A stretch of 64,000 nt of DNA from assembly GCF_900496975.1 (NCBI RefSeq), contig NZ_UFQC01000019.1, forward strand, positions 1 to 64,000. The letters run 5' to 3'. This DNA comes from Achromobacter veterisilvae. Its GTDB lineage: Bacteria; Pseudomonadota; Gammaproteobacteria; Burkholderiales; Burkholderiaceae_B. Under the pieces are notes generated by a model that saw nothing but the letters and a program-made list of their open reading frames with translations, had not been told where the DNA came from and did no database searches. Below, piece after piece: positions 44,413-53,057 of the stretch (position 1 is the first letter of the stretch; the number at the start of each line of letters is the position of its first letter). Position numbers and translations under genes: made by a program.

Positions 44413-46491
44413 ATGAATTCGACCCGAACACACTCCCGACCCTCCCTGCGCGCCCTGCCCGGCGATTTCTTCGAATTGCTGGGCTCGATGCGCTTCGCCG
44501 TCAGCCTGCTGATGTTCATCTGCGTGGCGAGCCTGGTGGGGACGGTGTTGCAGCAGAACCGTTCATCCAGCAACTACATCGACCAGTTCGGCCCGTTCTG
44601 GTACGAGGTGTTCGACAAGTTCTCGATCTGGCACGTCTACAACAGTTGGTGGTTCCTGCTGATCATGGGGTTCTTGGTCGTGTCGACCTCGGTCTGCCTG
44701 ATCCGCAACGCGCCCAAGATGCTGCGCGACGCGCGCTCGTTCCGCGAGCATGTGCGCGTCAGCAGTCTGCGCGCCTTCCCGCACCGCGTGGAAACGGAGG
44801 CGCCCGCCGGCGTGCCGCAGACCGTGGCCGGCCTGAAGGCCCTGCTGGGCAAGCTGGGGTACGCCGTGCGCGAACGCCAGGACCAGGACGGCGTGCTGCT
44901 GGCGGCCAAGAAGGGCAGCGCGAACCGCCTCGGCTACGTGTTCGCCCACGCGGCCATGGTCATCATCTGCATCGGCGGCCTGCTGGACAGCGAACTGCCC
45001 GTGCGCCTGCAGGTCATGTTCGGCGGCAAGAAGCCCATCGTCGAGAACATGCTGATATCCGAAGTGCCGGAAAGCGGGCGCCTGTCGGTCAACAACCCGA
45101 GCTTCCGCGCCAGCGTGCTGGTGCCCGAGGGCGGGCAGGCCAGCACGGCGGTCGTGATGGTGGGCGACGGCGCCCTGGTGCAGCCGATGCCTTTCACGCT
45201 GAAGCTCAAGAAGTTCGTGGTCGATTACTACTCCACCGGCATGCCCAGCCGCTTCCTCAGCGAAGTGGAGGTCACCGATCCCGACACCGGCAAGACCTTC
45301 GATTCCACCATCGAGGTCAACGAGCCGCTGCGCTTCAAGGGCATGACCGTCTACCAATCCAGTTTCGACGACGGCGGCAGCACGGTTGTGCTGAAAGGCT
45401 ATCCGCTGGTAGGTTCCGATCCCGCGCCTTTCGCGGTTGACGGCACGGTGGGCAAGAAAACCGAAGTAACCGCTCACACGGCGTCTGGCCCGCGCGGCAT
45501 GGGGATCGAGATCACGGCCTTGCGGCCGATCAACGTCGAGGACCTGACCCGCGGCGAGCCCAAGGGGGCCAACCAGAGCTTCGCCGACCACGTGGCGTCG
45601 GTGTCCGGCAGCGCCGCGGGCAAGAAGAACGAAAACCTGCGCAACGTCGGGCCCAGCATCGAATACAAGCTGATCGACGATGCCGGCCAGGCCCACGAGT
45701 TCCAGAACTACATGCTGCCCGTCGAACTGGACGGGGCCAGCGTGTTCCTGGCGGGCGTGCGCAACAACGCGTCCGAGCCGTTCCGCTACCTGCGCATTCC
45801 CGCGGACGAGGACAGCTCGATCGCCGAGTTCATGCGCCTGCGCGCCACCCTGGCCGATCCGGCGGCGCGCCAGGAGGCGGCCCGCCGCTTCGCGGAACGC
45901 AACAGCCCATCGGGGACGGATCGCCAGCCCTTGCAGACGGCCGCGGAGCGCGCGCTGGACACCTTCGCATCCGGCGGCCTGCAAGCGGTGGCGGCATTTC
46001 TCCAGGCCAATACGCCTTCCCAGGACCTGGAACGGGCGGCCGACGTGGTGATCCGCCTGATCGGCGCCAGCATGAACGAACTGCGCGCCATCGAGCGCGA
46101 ACGGGCGGGTCTGCCCCCCGCGGCCGCCGAAGGGCCGGACGGCGAGCGCGCCGCGGTGTGGTCGCGCCTGGCCGTGGCGGCGCTGTCGGACCTGACGGTG
46201 TATCCGGCGCCGGTATTCCTGTCGCTGGCGGACTTCAATCATGTGCAGGCCAGCGTATTCCAGGTCAGCCGCACGCCCGGCAAGAACACCGTGTACCTGG
46301 GCAGCCTCCTGCTGGTCCTGGGCGTTTTCGCGATGTTCTATATTCGAGACCGCCGCATCTGGATCTGGGTCAAGCCGCAAGACGGCGGCAGCAGTGTCCT
46401 GGCGGCCATGACGTCCCAGAAGCGTACACTGGACTTCAACCAGGAGTTCGAACGCTTCAAGCAGGCGCTGCTGCGCCAGAAGAGGTCTTAA
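44413..46491 (+). CDS. resB: Cytochrome c biogenesis protein ResB (Ccs1)
   Basis: A 692-residue System II component. N-terminal membrane segments (SMRFAVSLLMFICVASLVGT; NSWWFLLIMGFLVVSTSVCL) precede a large periplasmic domain and a last membrane segment near the C terminus (LLLVLGVFAMFYIRDRR). With CcsA it moves heme out and ligates it to CxxCH of apocytochromes c. The ATG at 44413 has no Shine-Dalgarno sequence because the terminator U-run directly precedes it; ATG 44488 is in frame but would remove the N-terminal tail. Confidence 0.92.
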   Translation: MNSTRTHSRPSLRALPGDFFELLGSMRFAVSLLMFICVASLVGTVLQQNRSSSNYIDQFGPFWYEVFDKFSIWHVYNSWWFLLIMGFLVVSTSVCLIRNAPKMLRDARSFREHVRVSSLRAFPHRVETEAPAGVPQTVAGLKALLGKLGYAVRERQDQDGVLLAAKKGSANRLGYVFAHAAMVIICIGGLLDSELPVRLQVMFGGKKPIVENMLISEVPESGRLSVNNPSFRASVLVPEGGQASTAVVMVGDGALVQPMPFTLKLKKFVVDYYSTGMPSRFLSEVEVTDPDTGKTFDSTIEVNEPLRFKGMTVYQSSFDDGGSTVVLKGYPLVGSDPAPFAVDGTVGKKTEVTAHTASGPRGMGIEITALRPINVEDLTRGEPKGANQSFADHVASVSGSAAGKKNENLRNVGPSIEYKLIDDAGQAHEFQNYMLPVELDGASVFLAGVRNNASEPFRYLRIPADEDSSIAEFMRLRATLADPAARQEAARRFAERNSPSGTDRQPLQTAAERALDTFASGGLQAVAAFLQANTPSQDLERAADVVIRLIGASMNELRAIERERAGLPPAAAEGPDGERAAVWSRLAVAALSDLTVYPAPVFLSLADFNHVQASVFQVSRTPGKNTVYLGSLLLVLGVFAMFYIRDRRIWIWVKPQDGGSSVLAAMTSQKRTLDFNQEFERFKQALLRQKRS

Positions 46492-46500
46492 GGTTCCCCT

Positions 46501-47868
46501 ATGTCCACGACGACCACCACGCATCCCTCGCCGCCGGAAACGCTGACCGCGACGCCGGACCTGCTCTGGCAGGACAGCCTGTCCGAAACCGGCGACAACC
46601 GCGCGCAGCGCGGCAAGCCCGACTGGACCGACATCGTCTTCTTCCTGTTGCTGGCGGTGGGCGCCGCCTTCGCGCTGACCCGCTACAGCGGCGCGATGGA
46701 CTACTACGAAAAGATCATCCTGTGCGGCACCGTGCCGGCGCTGGCCTGGATGGGCTGGCTGTGGCGCCCGCTGCGCCGCCTGATGGTGGCCTGTGCCATC
46801 GCGGCCGGGCTGGCCCTGGTGCTGTATGGCAACGACCTGGCCCGCGCCGAACAGGTGTTCTTCCTGAAGTACCTGTTCTCGTCGCAATCCGCCATTCTGT
46901 GGATGTGCGCGCTGTTCGCGCTGGCCACGGTCTGCTACTGGATCGGGGTCTTCAGCCCCACCGCCGCCTGGCTGGGCACGGCGCTGACCTGGGGCGCGGT
47001 GTTCGCCGGCGTCACGGGCCTGCTGGTGCGCTGGCGCGAGGGGCACCTGATGGGGCCGGACCTGGGCCACATCCCGGTCAGCAACCTGTACGAAGTATTC
47101 GTGCTTTTTTCGCTGATCACGGCGCTGTTCTACCTGTATTACGAACGCAAGTACGCCACGCGCGCCCTGGGCGGCTTCGTGCTGCTGGTGGTGACGTCCG
47201 CCGTCGTGTTCCTGCTCTGGTATTCGTTCACGCGCGATGCGGGGCAGATCCAGCCGCTGGTGCCGGCGCTCAAGAGCTGGTGGATGAAGCTGCACGTGCC
47301 GGCCAATTTCATCGGCTACGGCACGTTCTCGCTGGCGGCCATGGTGGGCTTCGCCTACCTGATCAAGCAGCACGGGCAGACCACGTCCTGGGCCAAGCTG
47401 GCGCCGCTGTTCGTGCTGGGCGTGCTGCTGTGCGCCGAGCCCATGGTGTTCCGCACCGACGGCCTGTCGGCCACCTGGATGCTGTATTTCGGCGTGGGAG
47501 CCGTGATCGTGGGCGCCATCCTGCTGGGGCGCCGCCGCATCGCCGCGGCGCTGCCGTCGCTGGAGGTGCTGGACGACATCATGTACCGCGCCATCGCGAT
47601 CGGCTTCGCGTTCTTCACGGTCGCCACCATCCTGGGCGCGCTGTGGGCGGCCGACGCCTGGGGCGCCTACTGGCAATGGGACCCGAAAGAGACCTGGGCG
47701 CTGATCGTCTGGCTCAATTATGCGGCCTGGCTGCACATGCGCCTGCTCAAGGGGCTACGCGGCACCATGGCGGCCTATTGGGCGCTGATGGGGCTGCTGA
47801 TCACGGGCTTCGCCTTCCTGGGAGTGAACATGTTCCTGTCGGGGCTGCATTCCTACGGCGAACTGTGA
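46501..47868 (+). CDS. ccsA: Cytochrome c biogenesis protein CcsA (ResC)
   Basis: A 455-residue polytopic membrane protein with the heme-binding WWD-type motif WGAYWQWDPKETWAL near residue 390 and conserved His-containing segments (VPANFIGYGTFSL before it). It is the heme-handling partner of ResB. It lies 9 bases after resB, with AAGGTTCCCCT before the ATG. With resB, cytochrome c4, DsbD and HemB nearby this is a cytochrome c maturation neighbourhood. Confidence 0.94.
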   Translation: MSTTTTTHPSPPETLTATPDLLWQDSLSETGDNRAQRGKPDWTDIVFFLLLAVGAAFALTRYSGAMDYYEKIILCGTVPALAWMGWLWRPLRRLMVACAIAAGLALVLYGNDLARAEQVFFLKYLFSSQSAILWMCALFALATVCYWIGVFSPTAAWLGTALTWGAVFAGVTGLLVRWREGHLMGPDLGHIPVSNLYEVFVLFSLITALFYLYYERKYATRALGGFVLLVVTSAVVFLLWYSFTRDAGQIQPLVPALKSWWMKLHVPANFIGYGTFSLAAMVGFAYLIKQHGQTTSWAKLAPLFVLGVLLCAEPMVFRTDGLSATWMLYFGVGAVIVGAILLGRRRIAAALPSLEVLDDIMYRAIAIGFAFFTVATILGALWAADAWGAYWQWDPKETWALIVWLNYAAWLHMRLLKGLRGTMAAYWALMGLLITGFAFLGVNMFLSGLHSYGEL

Positions 47869-47888
47869 CCGCATTGCCGCGGGCATGA

Positions 47889-47917
47889 CGAAAAAGGCCC
47901 CAAGGGGCCTTTTTTCG
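47889..47917. terminator. Bidirectional terminator between ccsA and lysA
   Basis: AAAAAGGCCCC-AA-GGGGCCTTTTTT forms a symmetrical stem with A-run and T-run, so it can end both the rightward ccsA and leftward lysA transcripts. Confidence 0.93.
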
Positions 47918-47937
47918 TTTCGGGGCCGCCGGGCGGT

Positions 47938-49230
47938 TCAGGGCAGGGTGGATTCGCCCTTGAGCAGATCGTCCAGGGTTTCGCGCCGGCGCACCACGTA
48001 GTATTTGTCCCCGTCGACCATGACTTCGGCCGCGCGCGGGCGGGCGTTGTAATTGCTGGCCATGGCCATGCTGTAGGCCCCCGCGGATTCCACCGCCAGC
48101 AGGTCGCCCTGCTCGATGGCCAGCTTGCGCTGCCTGGCCAGCCAGTCGGCGCTTTCGCAGACCGGGCCCACGATGTCGTAGAGGGTTTCTTCGCCGGCGC
48201 GGGGATGCACGGCGCGCACGCCGTGGTAGGCCTCGTACAGGGCGGGGCGCAGCAGGTCGTTCATGGCCGCGTCCACGATCGCGAAATTGCGCGCTTCGGC
48301 GTGCTTGAGGTACTGGACCGTCGTGAGCAGCACGCCGGCGTTGCCGACGAGCGAGCGCCCGGGTTCCAGCACGAGGTGCAGATGCCCCAGGCCGCGCGCT
48401 TCCAGGCGTTCGAAGACCCGGTCGATCAGGGCTTTGGGCGAAGGCGGGGTCTCGTCCGTGTAGCGGATGCCCAGGCCGCCTCCCAGGTCCAGATGGCGGA
48501 TCCCGATGCCGTCCCGGGCCAGCCTTTCGATCAGGTCCAGCAGTTTCTCGAGCGCGTCGAAATAGGGGCTGATGTCGGTGAGCTGCGAACCGATATGGCA
48601 GTCCACGCCCACGATTTCCAGGGCCGGCAGCGATTGGGCGAGGCGGTAGACGTCCGGCGCCGATTCGATGGCGATGCCGAACTTGTTTTCTTTCAGGCCG
48701 GTGGAAATGTACGGATGGGTCTGCGCGTCCACGTCCGGGTTCACCCGAAGCGAGACGGGCGCGCGCGCGCCCATGTCCTGGGCGACTTCCGACAGCCGGC
48801 GCAATTCGGCTTCGGACTCCACGTTGAAGCACTTGACCTTGGCCGCGAGCGCATCGCGCATTTCCCAGGCCTGCTTGCCCACGCCCGAGAACACGATTCT
48901 CGACGGATCGGCGCCCGCCGCCAGGGCGCGCTTGAGTTCGCCGCCGGAAACGATGTCGAACCCCGCGCCCAGGCGGGCGAATTCCTTCAGGACGGCCAGG
49001 TTGGAGTTGGCCTTCATGCCGTAGCAGACCAGCACGGGGCGTTGCCTGACGGCGCTGCGGTAGGATTCCCAGGCGGCCTTGAGCGCGGCGCGCGAATAGA
49101 CGTACAGCGGCGTGCCCAGCCGGTCGGCCAGGTGGTCGAGCGGCACGTCCTCGGCGTACAGGACATTGTTGCGGAACTGGAAGTACGGGTGTCCGGCCAG
49201 TTCAGGCTGCGCGGGGAATCGAGAGGTCAT
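47938..49230 (-). CDS. lysA: Diaminopimelate decarboxylase
   Basis: A 430-residue PLP enzyme (alanine racemase fold) making L-lysine from meso-diaminopimelate. The PLP Lys is in CYGMKANSN, the glycine-rich PLP phosphate loop in HLDLGGGLGIRY, and the C-terminal substrate motifs CESADWLA and AGAYSMAMASNYNARPRA are present. The start ATG (49228-49230) overlaps the lptM stop (ATGA). No Shine-Dalgarno sequence is seen, which fits translational coupling to lptM. Confidence 0.96.
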   Translation of the reverse strand: MTSRFPAQPELAGHPYFQFRNNVLYAEDVPLDHLADRLGTPLYVYSRAALKAAWESYRSAVRQRPVLVCYGMKANSNLAVLKEFARLGAGFDIVSGGELKRALAAGADPSRIVFSGVGKQAWEMRDALAAKVKCFNVESEAELRRLSEVAQDMGARAPVSLRVNPDVDAQTHPYISTGLKENKFGIAIESAPDVYRLAQSLPALEIVGVDCHIGSQLTDISPYFDALEKLLDLIERLARDGIGIRHLDLGGGLGIRYTDETPPSPKALIDRVFERLEARGLGHLHLVLEPGRSLVGNAGVLLTTVQYLKHAEARNFAIVDAAMNDLLRPALYEAYHGVRAVHPRAGEETLYDIVGPVCESADWLARQRKLAIEQGDLLAVESAGAYSMAMASNYNARPRAAEVMVDGDKYYVVRRRETLDDLLKGESTLP

Positions 49231-49406
49231 AGAATCGGAGGTGTCGGCGGTATCGGCACCGTTTGCTGCTGCGAGTCGGGAGGCGGCTTGCCGTCCGGCG
49301 TCGGCATGTACAACGGCCCCTTGTACCCGCAGGCCGCAACCATGCCGGTCGTCACTAGCGTGGCTACAATGCGAAGAGCCATGCGGCTGAATGCCAATTG
49401 GAACAC
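49227..49406 (-). CDS. lptM: Small lipoprotein LptM (YifL)
   Basis: A 59-residue lipoprotein from the GTG at 49404-49406, selected because GGAG lies 7 bases upstream; ATG 49382 is possible but lacks a ribosome-binding site. Signal sequence ALRIVATLVTTGMVAAC ends in the lipobox VAAC, followed by the family motif CGYKGPLYMP and a Pro-rich tail. LptM stabilises the LptD-LptE lipopolysaccharide translocon in E. coli. It is coupled to lysA, the conserved pairing. Confidence 0.9.
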   Translation of the reverse strand: MFQLAFSRMALRIVATLVTTGMVAACGYKGPLYMPTPDGKPPPDSQQQTVPIPPTPPIL

Positions 49407-49437
49407 TGGGAACTCCGTAATTCTTGCAGGCTCGATT

Positions 49438-49767
49438 ATGACCGAAACCGAATTTCTTGCGTTGATCGACCAGGTGCTGGACAGCATCGAAAGCCAGGCC
49501 GATGACTGGGCGGCTTCGCTTGACGTCGATGTTGAAACCAGCCGCAGCGGCAATGTGCTGACTATGGTCTTCGAAGACAATACCCACGTCGTGGTGAACA
49601 GCCAGGCCGTCATGCAGGAGCTGTGGGTCGCGGCGCGCAGCGGGGGTTTCCACTACCGCTACGACGGCCTGCACTGGAACGACACCCGGGGCGGTCCGCA
49701 ATTGCCGGACGCCCTGTCGCAAATCTGCTCCGCCGCGGCGGGCGTTCCCGTGACGATACGCCTGTAG
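49438..49767 (+). CDS. cyaY: Frataxin-like iron-sulfur protein CyaY
   Basis: A 109-residue frataxin starting MTETEFLALIDQVLDSIES, an acidic first helix, then VLTMVFEDNTHVVVNSQ and GGFHYRYDGLHWNDTRGG. CyaY regulates iron-sulfur cluster assembly on IscS. It is divergent from lptM with only 31 bases between starts. The ribosome-binding site is weak (CAGG). Confidence 0.95.
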   Translation: MTETEFLALIDQVLDSIESQADDWAASLDVDVETSRSGNVLTMVFEDNTHVVVNSQAVMQELWVAARSGGFHYRYDGLHWNDTRGGPQLPDALSQICSAAAGVPVTIRL

Positions 49768-49801
49768 GCGCCGCGGAGCACGCCTCAGGGCTTTGTGGCT
49801 C

Positions 49802-49843
49802 AAAAAAAAGGCCGGCCCGAATTTTTCGGGCCGGCCTTTTTTT
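49802..49843. terminator. Bidirectional terminator between cyaY and mrcA
   Basis: An A-run, GGCCGGCCCGAA, a 3-base loop, TTCGGGCCGGCC and a T-run form a perfect symmetrical hairpin. It can end both the rightward cyaY and the leftward mrcA transcripts. Confidence 0.95.
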
Positions 49844-49853
49844 CGCTTTGGCG

Positions 49854-52301
49854 TCAGAAGGGGATCTTCTGCGACCAGGGGGGGCTGCTTTGCGTGCCCA
49901 CGCCCGGCGCGACCTTGATGCGGGTTTCCTCGCTGGTGCTGCCGTTCAGGCCGTTGAGGAACTCGCCCAGCGTGTCGGCCTCGGGCAGGCCCAGGCGCGC
50001 GACGGCTTGTCCGGGCGGGAATTCCGAGAAGTAGAACTCGCCGTTTTCGACGATGAGGCCGTCGGGACGGGGGCGGGGTTTCTCTTCGGGCACGCCCTTG
50101 AGCACGTCCTGCATGTAGTCGACCCAGATCGGCATGGCGACGCCGCCGCCGGTTTCGCGCGAGCCCAGCGACTTGGGCTGGTCGAAGCCCAGCCAAGCGG
50201 TGGCGACCAGCGACGGGGTGTAGCCGGAGAACCACGCGTCCACGGATTCGTTGGTGGTGCCCGTCTTGCCGGCGATGTCGTTGCGCTTGAGCAGGACGCG
50301 CGCGCGGGCGGCGGTGCCGTAGGTGGCCACGCCGCGCAGGATGTCGTCCATGACCCAGGCGGTGCGCGGATCGATGGCGCGCGCCGCGGCGTCGCCCGCC
50401 ACCACCGGCTTGGACTGCATGATGACCTTGCCGCCGCTGTCGGTGACGCGGTCGATCAGGTAGGGCGTGACGCGGTAGCCGCCGTTGGCGAACACCGAGA
50501 AGGCGCCGGCCAACTGCAGCGGGGTCACCGAGCCCGCGCCCAGCGCCAGCGGCAGCACGGCCGGCTGGCGGGCCTTGTCGAAGCCGAAGCGGGTCAGGTA
50601 GTCCTGCGCGTATTGCGGGCCGATGGCCTGCAGGATACGGATCGACACCATGTTCTTGGATTTGTACAGGCCCTGGCGCAGCGTCAGCATGGGTTCGTAC
50701 TGGTTGCCGTAGTTCTTTGGGTTCCAGGCCTTGGAGCCGGTCTGCGCGGCCGTCAGTTCGAACGGCTGGTCCGAGATCTGCGTGCCCGGCGTCAGGCCGC
50801 GTTCCAGCGAGGCCGCGTAGATGAACGGCTTGATGTTCGAGCCCGGCTGGCGCCACGCCTGCGTCACGCGGTTGAAGTTGCCGCGGTAGAAGTCGAAACC
50901 GCCCACCATGGCGCGGATGGCGCCGTCCTGCGGCGACAGCGCCACGAAGGCGGCCTGCACCGACGGCAGGTTGATGATTTCCCAGTTATCGCCGAACTTG
51001 CGGATGTAGACCACGGAGCCGCGCTTGATGCGCTGCTCGGGCTTGGCCTTGTCGTTCAGCGCGCGCGCCACCACGCCCAGCACCTTCTTGTCGGTGACGG
51101 TGATGATCTCGCGCGAGCTGCGGGCCAGCTTCACTTCCGTGGGGCTGGCCGACAGCACCAGCGCGGTCAGCAGGTCGCCGCTGTCGCTGAACTTGTCGAA
51201 CACCCCGTCCAGGAAGTCGTCGAGCGCCTGCGGGTTGTTTTCGGTGCCCGCGGGCAGGTCCAGTTGTTCCTCGGGGCCGGGGTAGGGCGCGCGGCGCGTG
51301 TATTCCAGCACCCCTTCGCGCACGGCGCGATAGGCCGCTTCCTGGTCCTTGGACTGCACCGTGGTGTAGATGTTGATCCCGCGCGAATAGACGTTGTCCT
51401 GGTACACGTTGAACAGCAACTGGCGCGCCAGTTCGGCCACGTATTCGCCATGGATGGAGTAGCCGCCGGCCGGCGTGCCTTCGGCCGACTTCATGACGAT
51501 AGGTTGCGCCATCGCCTGCTTGTACTCGGGTTCGGTCAGGTAGCCCAGGGAGTGCATGCGGCCCAGCACGTAGCGCTGGCGGAGTTCGGCGCGGGGGCGG
51601 TTCGAGATCGGGTTGAAGCGCGAGGGGGCCTTGGGGATGCCCGCCAGCATGGCGGCTTCGGCGGGGGTCACTTCGGACAGGGGCTTGCCGAAGTAGGTGC
51701 GCGAGGCGGCCGCGAAGCCGTAGGCGCGGTGGCCCAGGTAGATCTGGTTCATGTAGAGCTCGAGGATCTGGTCCTTGGTGAGCTCGGATTCGATTTTGAA
51801 GGTCAGCAGCAGTTCGTAGAACTTGCGCGAATAGGTTTTTTCCGACGACAGGTAGAAGTTGCGCGCCACCTGCATCGTGATCGTGCTGGCGCCCTGCGTC
51901 TTCGACATGTTGATCAGGTTGGTCAGGCCCGCCCGCACCACGCCGGTCCAGTCGATCCCGCCGTGCTGGTAGAAGCGGTCGTCCTCGGCCGCCAGCACCG
52001 CGGACTTCATTACGTCCGGGATTTCGTTGAAGCGCAGCACGTTGCGGCGCTCTTCGCCGAATTCGCCGATCAGGACGCGATCCGCCGTGTAGACGCGCAG
52101 CGGCACCCGCGGACGGTAGTCCGTCATCGCGTTCAAGTCCGGCAGATTGGGCCAGGCCAGCGCCAGCGCCATTCCCGCGAGCAGGACGCCGCACAGGAAG
52201 AGGCCGGCACAGAAGATGCCGGTCTTGACGAAGAATCGCAGTATCGGGGAGCCGCTCTTTGCGGGCTTGTCTTTCTTGGAGGAATTCTGGGGCTTGCTCA
52301 T
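49854..52301 (-). CDS. mrcA: Penicillin-binding protein 1A
   Basis: An 815-residue bifunctional peptidoglycan synthase. One N-terminal membrane segment is followed by the glycosyltransferase domain (catalytic Glu in AAEDDRFYQHGGIDW; GASTITMQVARNF), an OB-like linker domain, and the transpeptidase with SxxK in QPGSNIKPFIYA, SKN in YKSKNMVSIRIL and KTGTT. It builds and cross-links the sacculus in the periplasm. Divergent from aroK with 114 bases between. Confidence 0.96.
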   Translation of the reverse strand: MSKPQNSSKKDKPAKSGSPILRFFVKTGIFCAGLFLCGVLLAGMALALAWPNLPDLNAMTDYRPRVPLRVYTADRVLIGEFGEERRNVLRFNEIPDVMKSAVLAAEDDRFYQHGGIDWTGVVRAGLTNLINMSKTQGASTITMQVARNFYLSSEKTYSRKFYELLLTFKIESELTKDQILELYMNQIYLGHRAYGFAAASRTYFGKPLSEVTPAEAAMLAGIPKAPSRFNPISNRPRAELRQRYVLGRMHSLGYLTEPEYKQAMAQPIVMKSAEGTPAGGYSIHGEYVAELARQLLFNVYQDNVYSRGINIYTTVQSKDQEAAYRAVREGVLEYTRRAPYPGPEEQLDLPAGTENNPQALDDFLDGVFDKFSDSGDLLTALVLSASPTEVKLARSSREIITVTDKKVLGVVARALNDKAKPEQRIKRGSVVYIRKFGDNWEIINLPSVQAAFVALSPQDGAIRAMVGGFDFYRGNFNRVTQAWRQPGSNIKPFIYAASLERGLTPGTQISDQPFELTAAQTGSKAWNPKNYGNQYEPMLTLRQGLYKSKNMVSIRILQAIGPQYAQDYLTRFGFDKARQPAVLPLALGAGSVTPLQLAGAFSVFANGGYRVTPYLIDRVTDSGGKVIMQSKPVVAGDAAARAIDPRTAWVMDDILRGVATYGTAARARVLLKRNDIAGKTGTTNESVDAWFSGYTPSLVATAWLGFDQPKSLGSRETGGGVAMPIWVDYMQDVLKGVPEEKPRPRPDGLIVENGEFYFSEFPPGQAVARLGLPEADTLGEFLNGLNGSTSEETRIKVAPGVGTQSSPPWSQKIPF

Positions 52302-52415
52302 CGCGGCGATTTTACGGGTATCTCCGGTTCGGGCTTGCTGCGGGGAACCGGTATCTGTAACAAAATTGCTCAGTGTGGTGCGCGGGCAACTGGCGGCAAA
52401 TGTGATAATGCCGGC

Positions 52416-53057
52416 ATGAACGTTTCCGCTATTTCATGTCCGGAGGCTGCCCCGGACCCGGCGTCTCCCGGCGAGACGCCCGAAAACCCGCCCTGCGCCA
52501 CGGAGTGCGCGGGCGGGACCGCGTCGCTGCCGCATGACCTGCCCGTCTTCCTGGTGGGGATGATGGGCGCTGGCAAAACGACCATAGGCCGTGGCCTGGC
52601 GCGTGCGCTGGGGCGCGAGTTTGTGGATCTGGATCATGAGCTCGAGGCGCGTTGCGGCGTGCGGGTGCCGGTAATCTTCGAAATCGAGGGAGAGGCCGGT
52701 TTCCGTCGCCGGGAAGCCGCCGCCTTGGAAGAGTGTACCCAACGGCGCAACATTATTCTTGCCACCGGCGGGGGTGCCATCCTTGCGGCGGAGAACCGCC
52801 TGCGCCTGCGCGAGCGCGGCATCGTGGTCTATCTGCGGGCCAGCGTGGACGAATTGTTCCGCCGCACCAGCCGCGACCGCAACCGTCCCCTCCTGGCCAC
52901 CGCGGACCCGCGCGGCACCCTGCGCGAGCTGATGACCCTGCGGGAGCCCCTCTACAAGGAAGTGGCCGACATGGTCGTGGAAACGGGGTCCATGCCCGTC
53001 CACACCCTGGTCAAGGCCCTGCTGCCGCAATTACAAGTCTTTGAGAAGCGCATATGA
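52416..53057 (+). CDS. aroK: Shikimate kinase
   Basis: A 213-residue kinase, longer than the usual 170-180 because of a 40-residue Pro/Glu/Ala-rich N-terminal extension before [18 protein letters not shown]. Walker A is GMMGAGKTT, substrate residues are in [11 protein letters not shown] and ATGGGAIL, and the lid is [11 protein letters not shown]. It phosphorylates shikimate. A GATAAT hexamer at 52404-52409 is too close to the start to be a certain promoter. It overlaps aroB by ATGA. Confidence 0.94.
   Translation: MNVSAISCPEAAPDPASPGETPENPPCATECAGGTASLPHDLPVFLVGMMGAGKTTIGRGLARALGREFVDLDHELEARCGVRVPVIFEIEGEAGFRRREAAALEECTQRRNIILATGGGAILAAENRLRLRERGIVVYLRASVDELFRRTSRDRNRPLLATADPRGTLRELMTLREPLYKEVADMVVETGSMPVHTLVKALLPQLQVFEKRI

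Noticed and set aside
44563-47736. A 1057-codon open frame antisense to resB and ccsA
   Set aside because: It is a shadow frame from high GC at third positions; its product is low-complexity His/Arg/Gln-rich without any domain, while both sense genes are clear.
47938-50856. A 972-codon minus-strand frame ending in LysA
   Set aside because: Only residues from the MTSRFPAQPELAG start are diaminopimelate decarboxylase; upstream it overlaps cyaY and mrcA in wrong frames.
49623-53057. A 1144-codon plus-strand frame ending in shikimate kinase
   Set aside because: Only the last 213 codons are AroK; the rest is antisense to mrcA and lacks protein-like composition.
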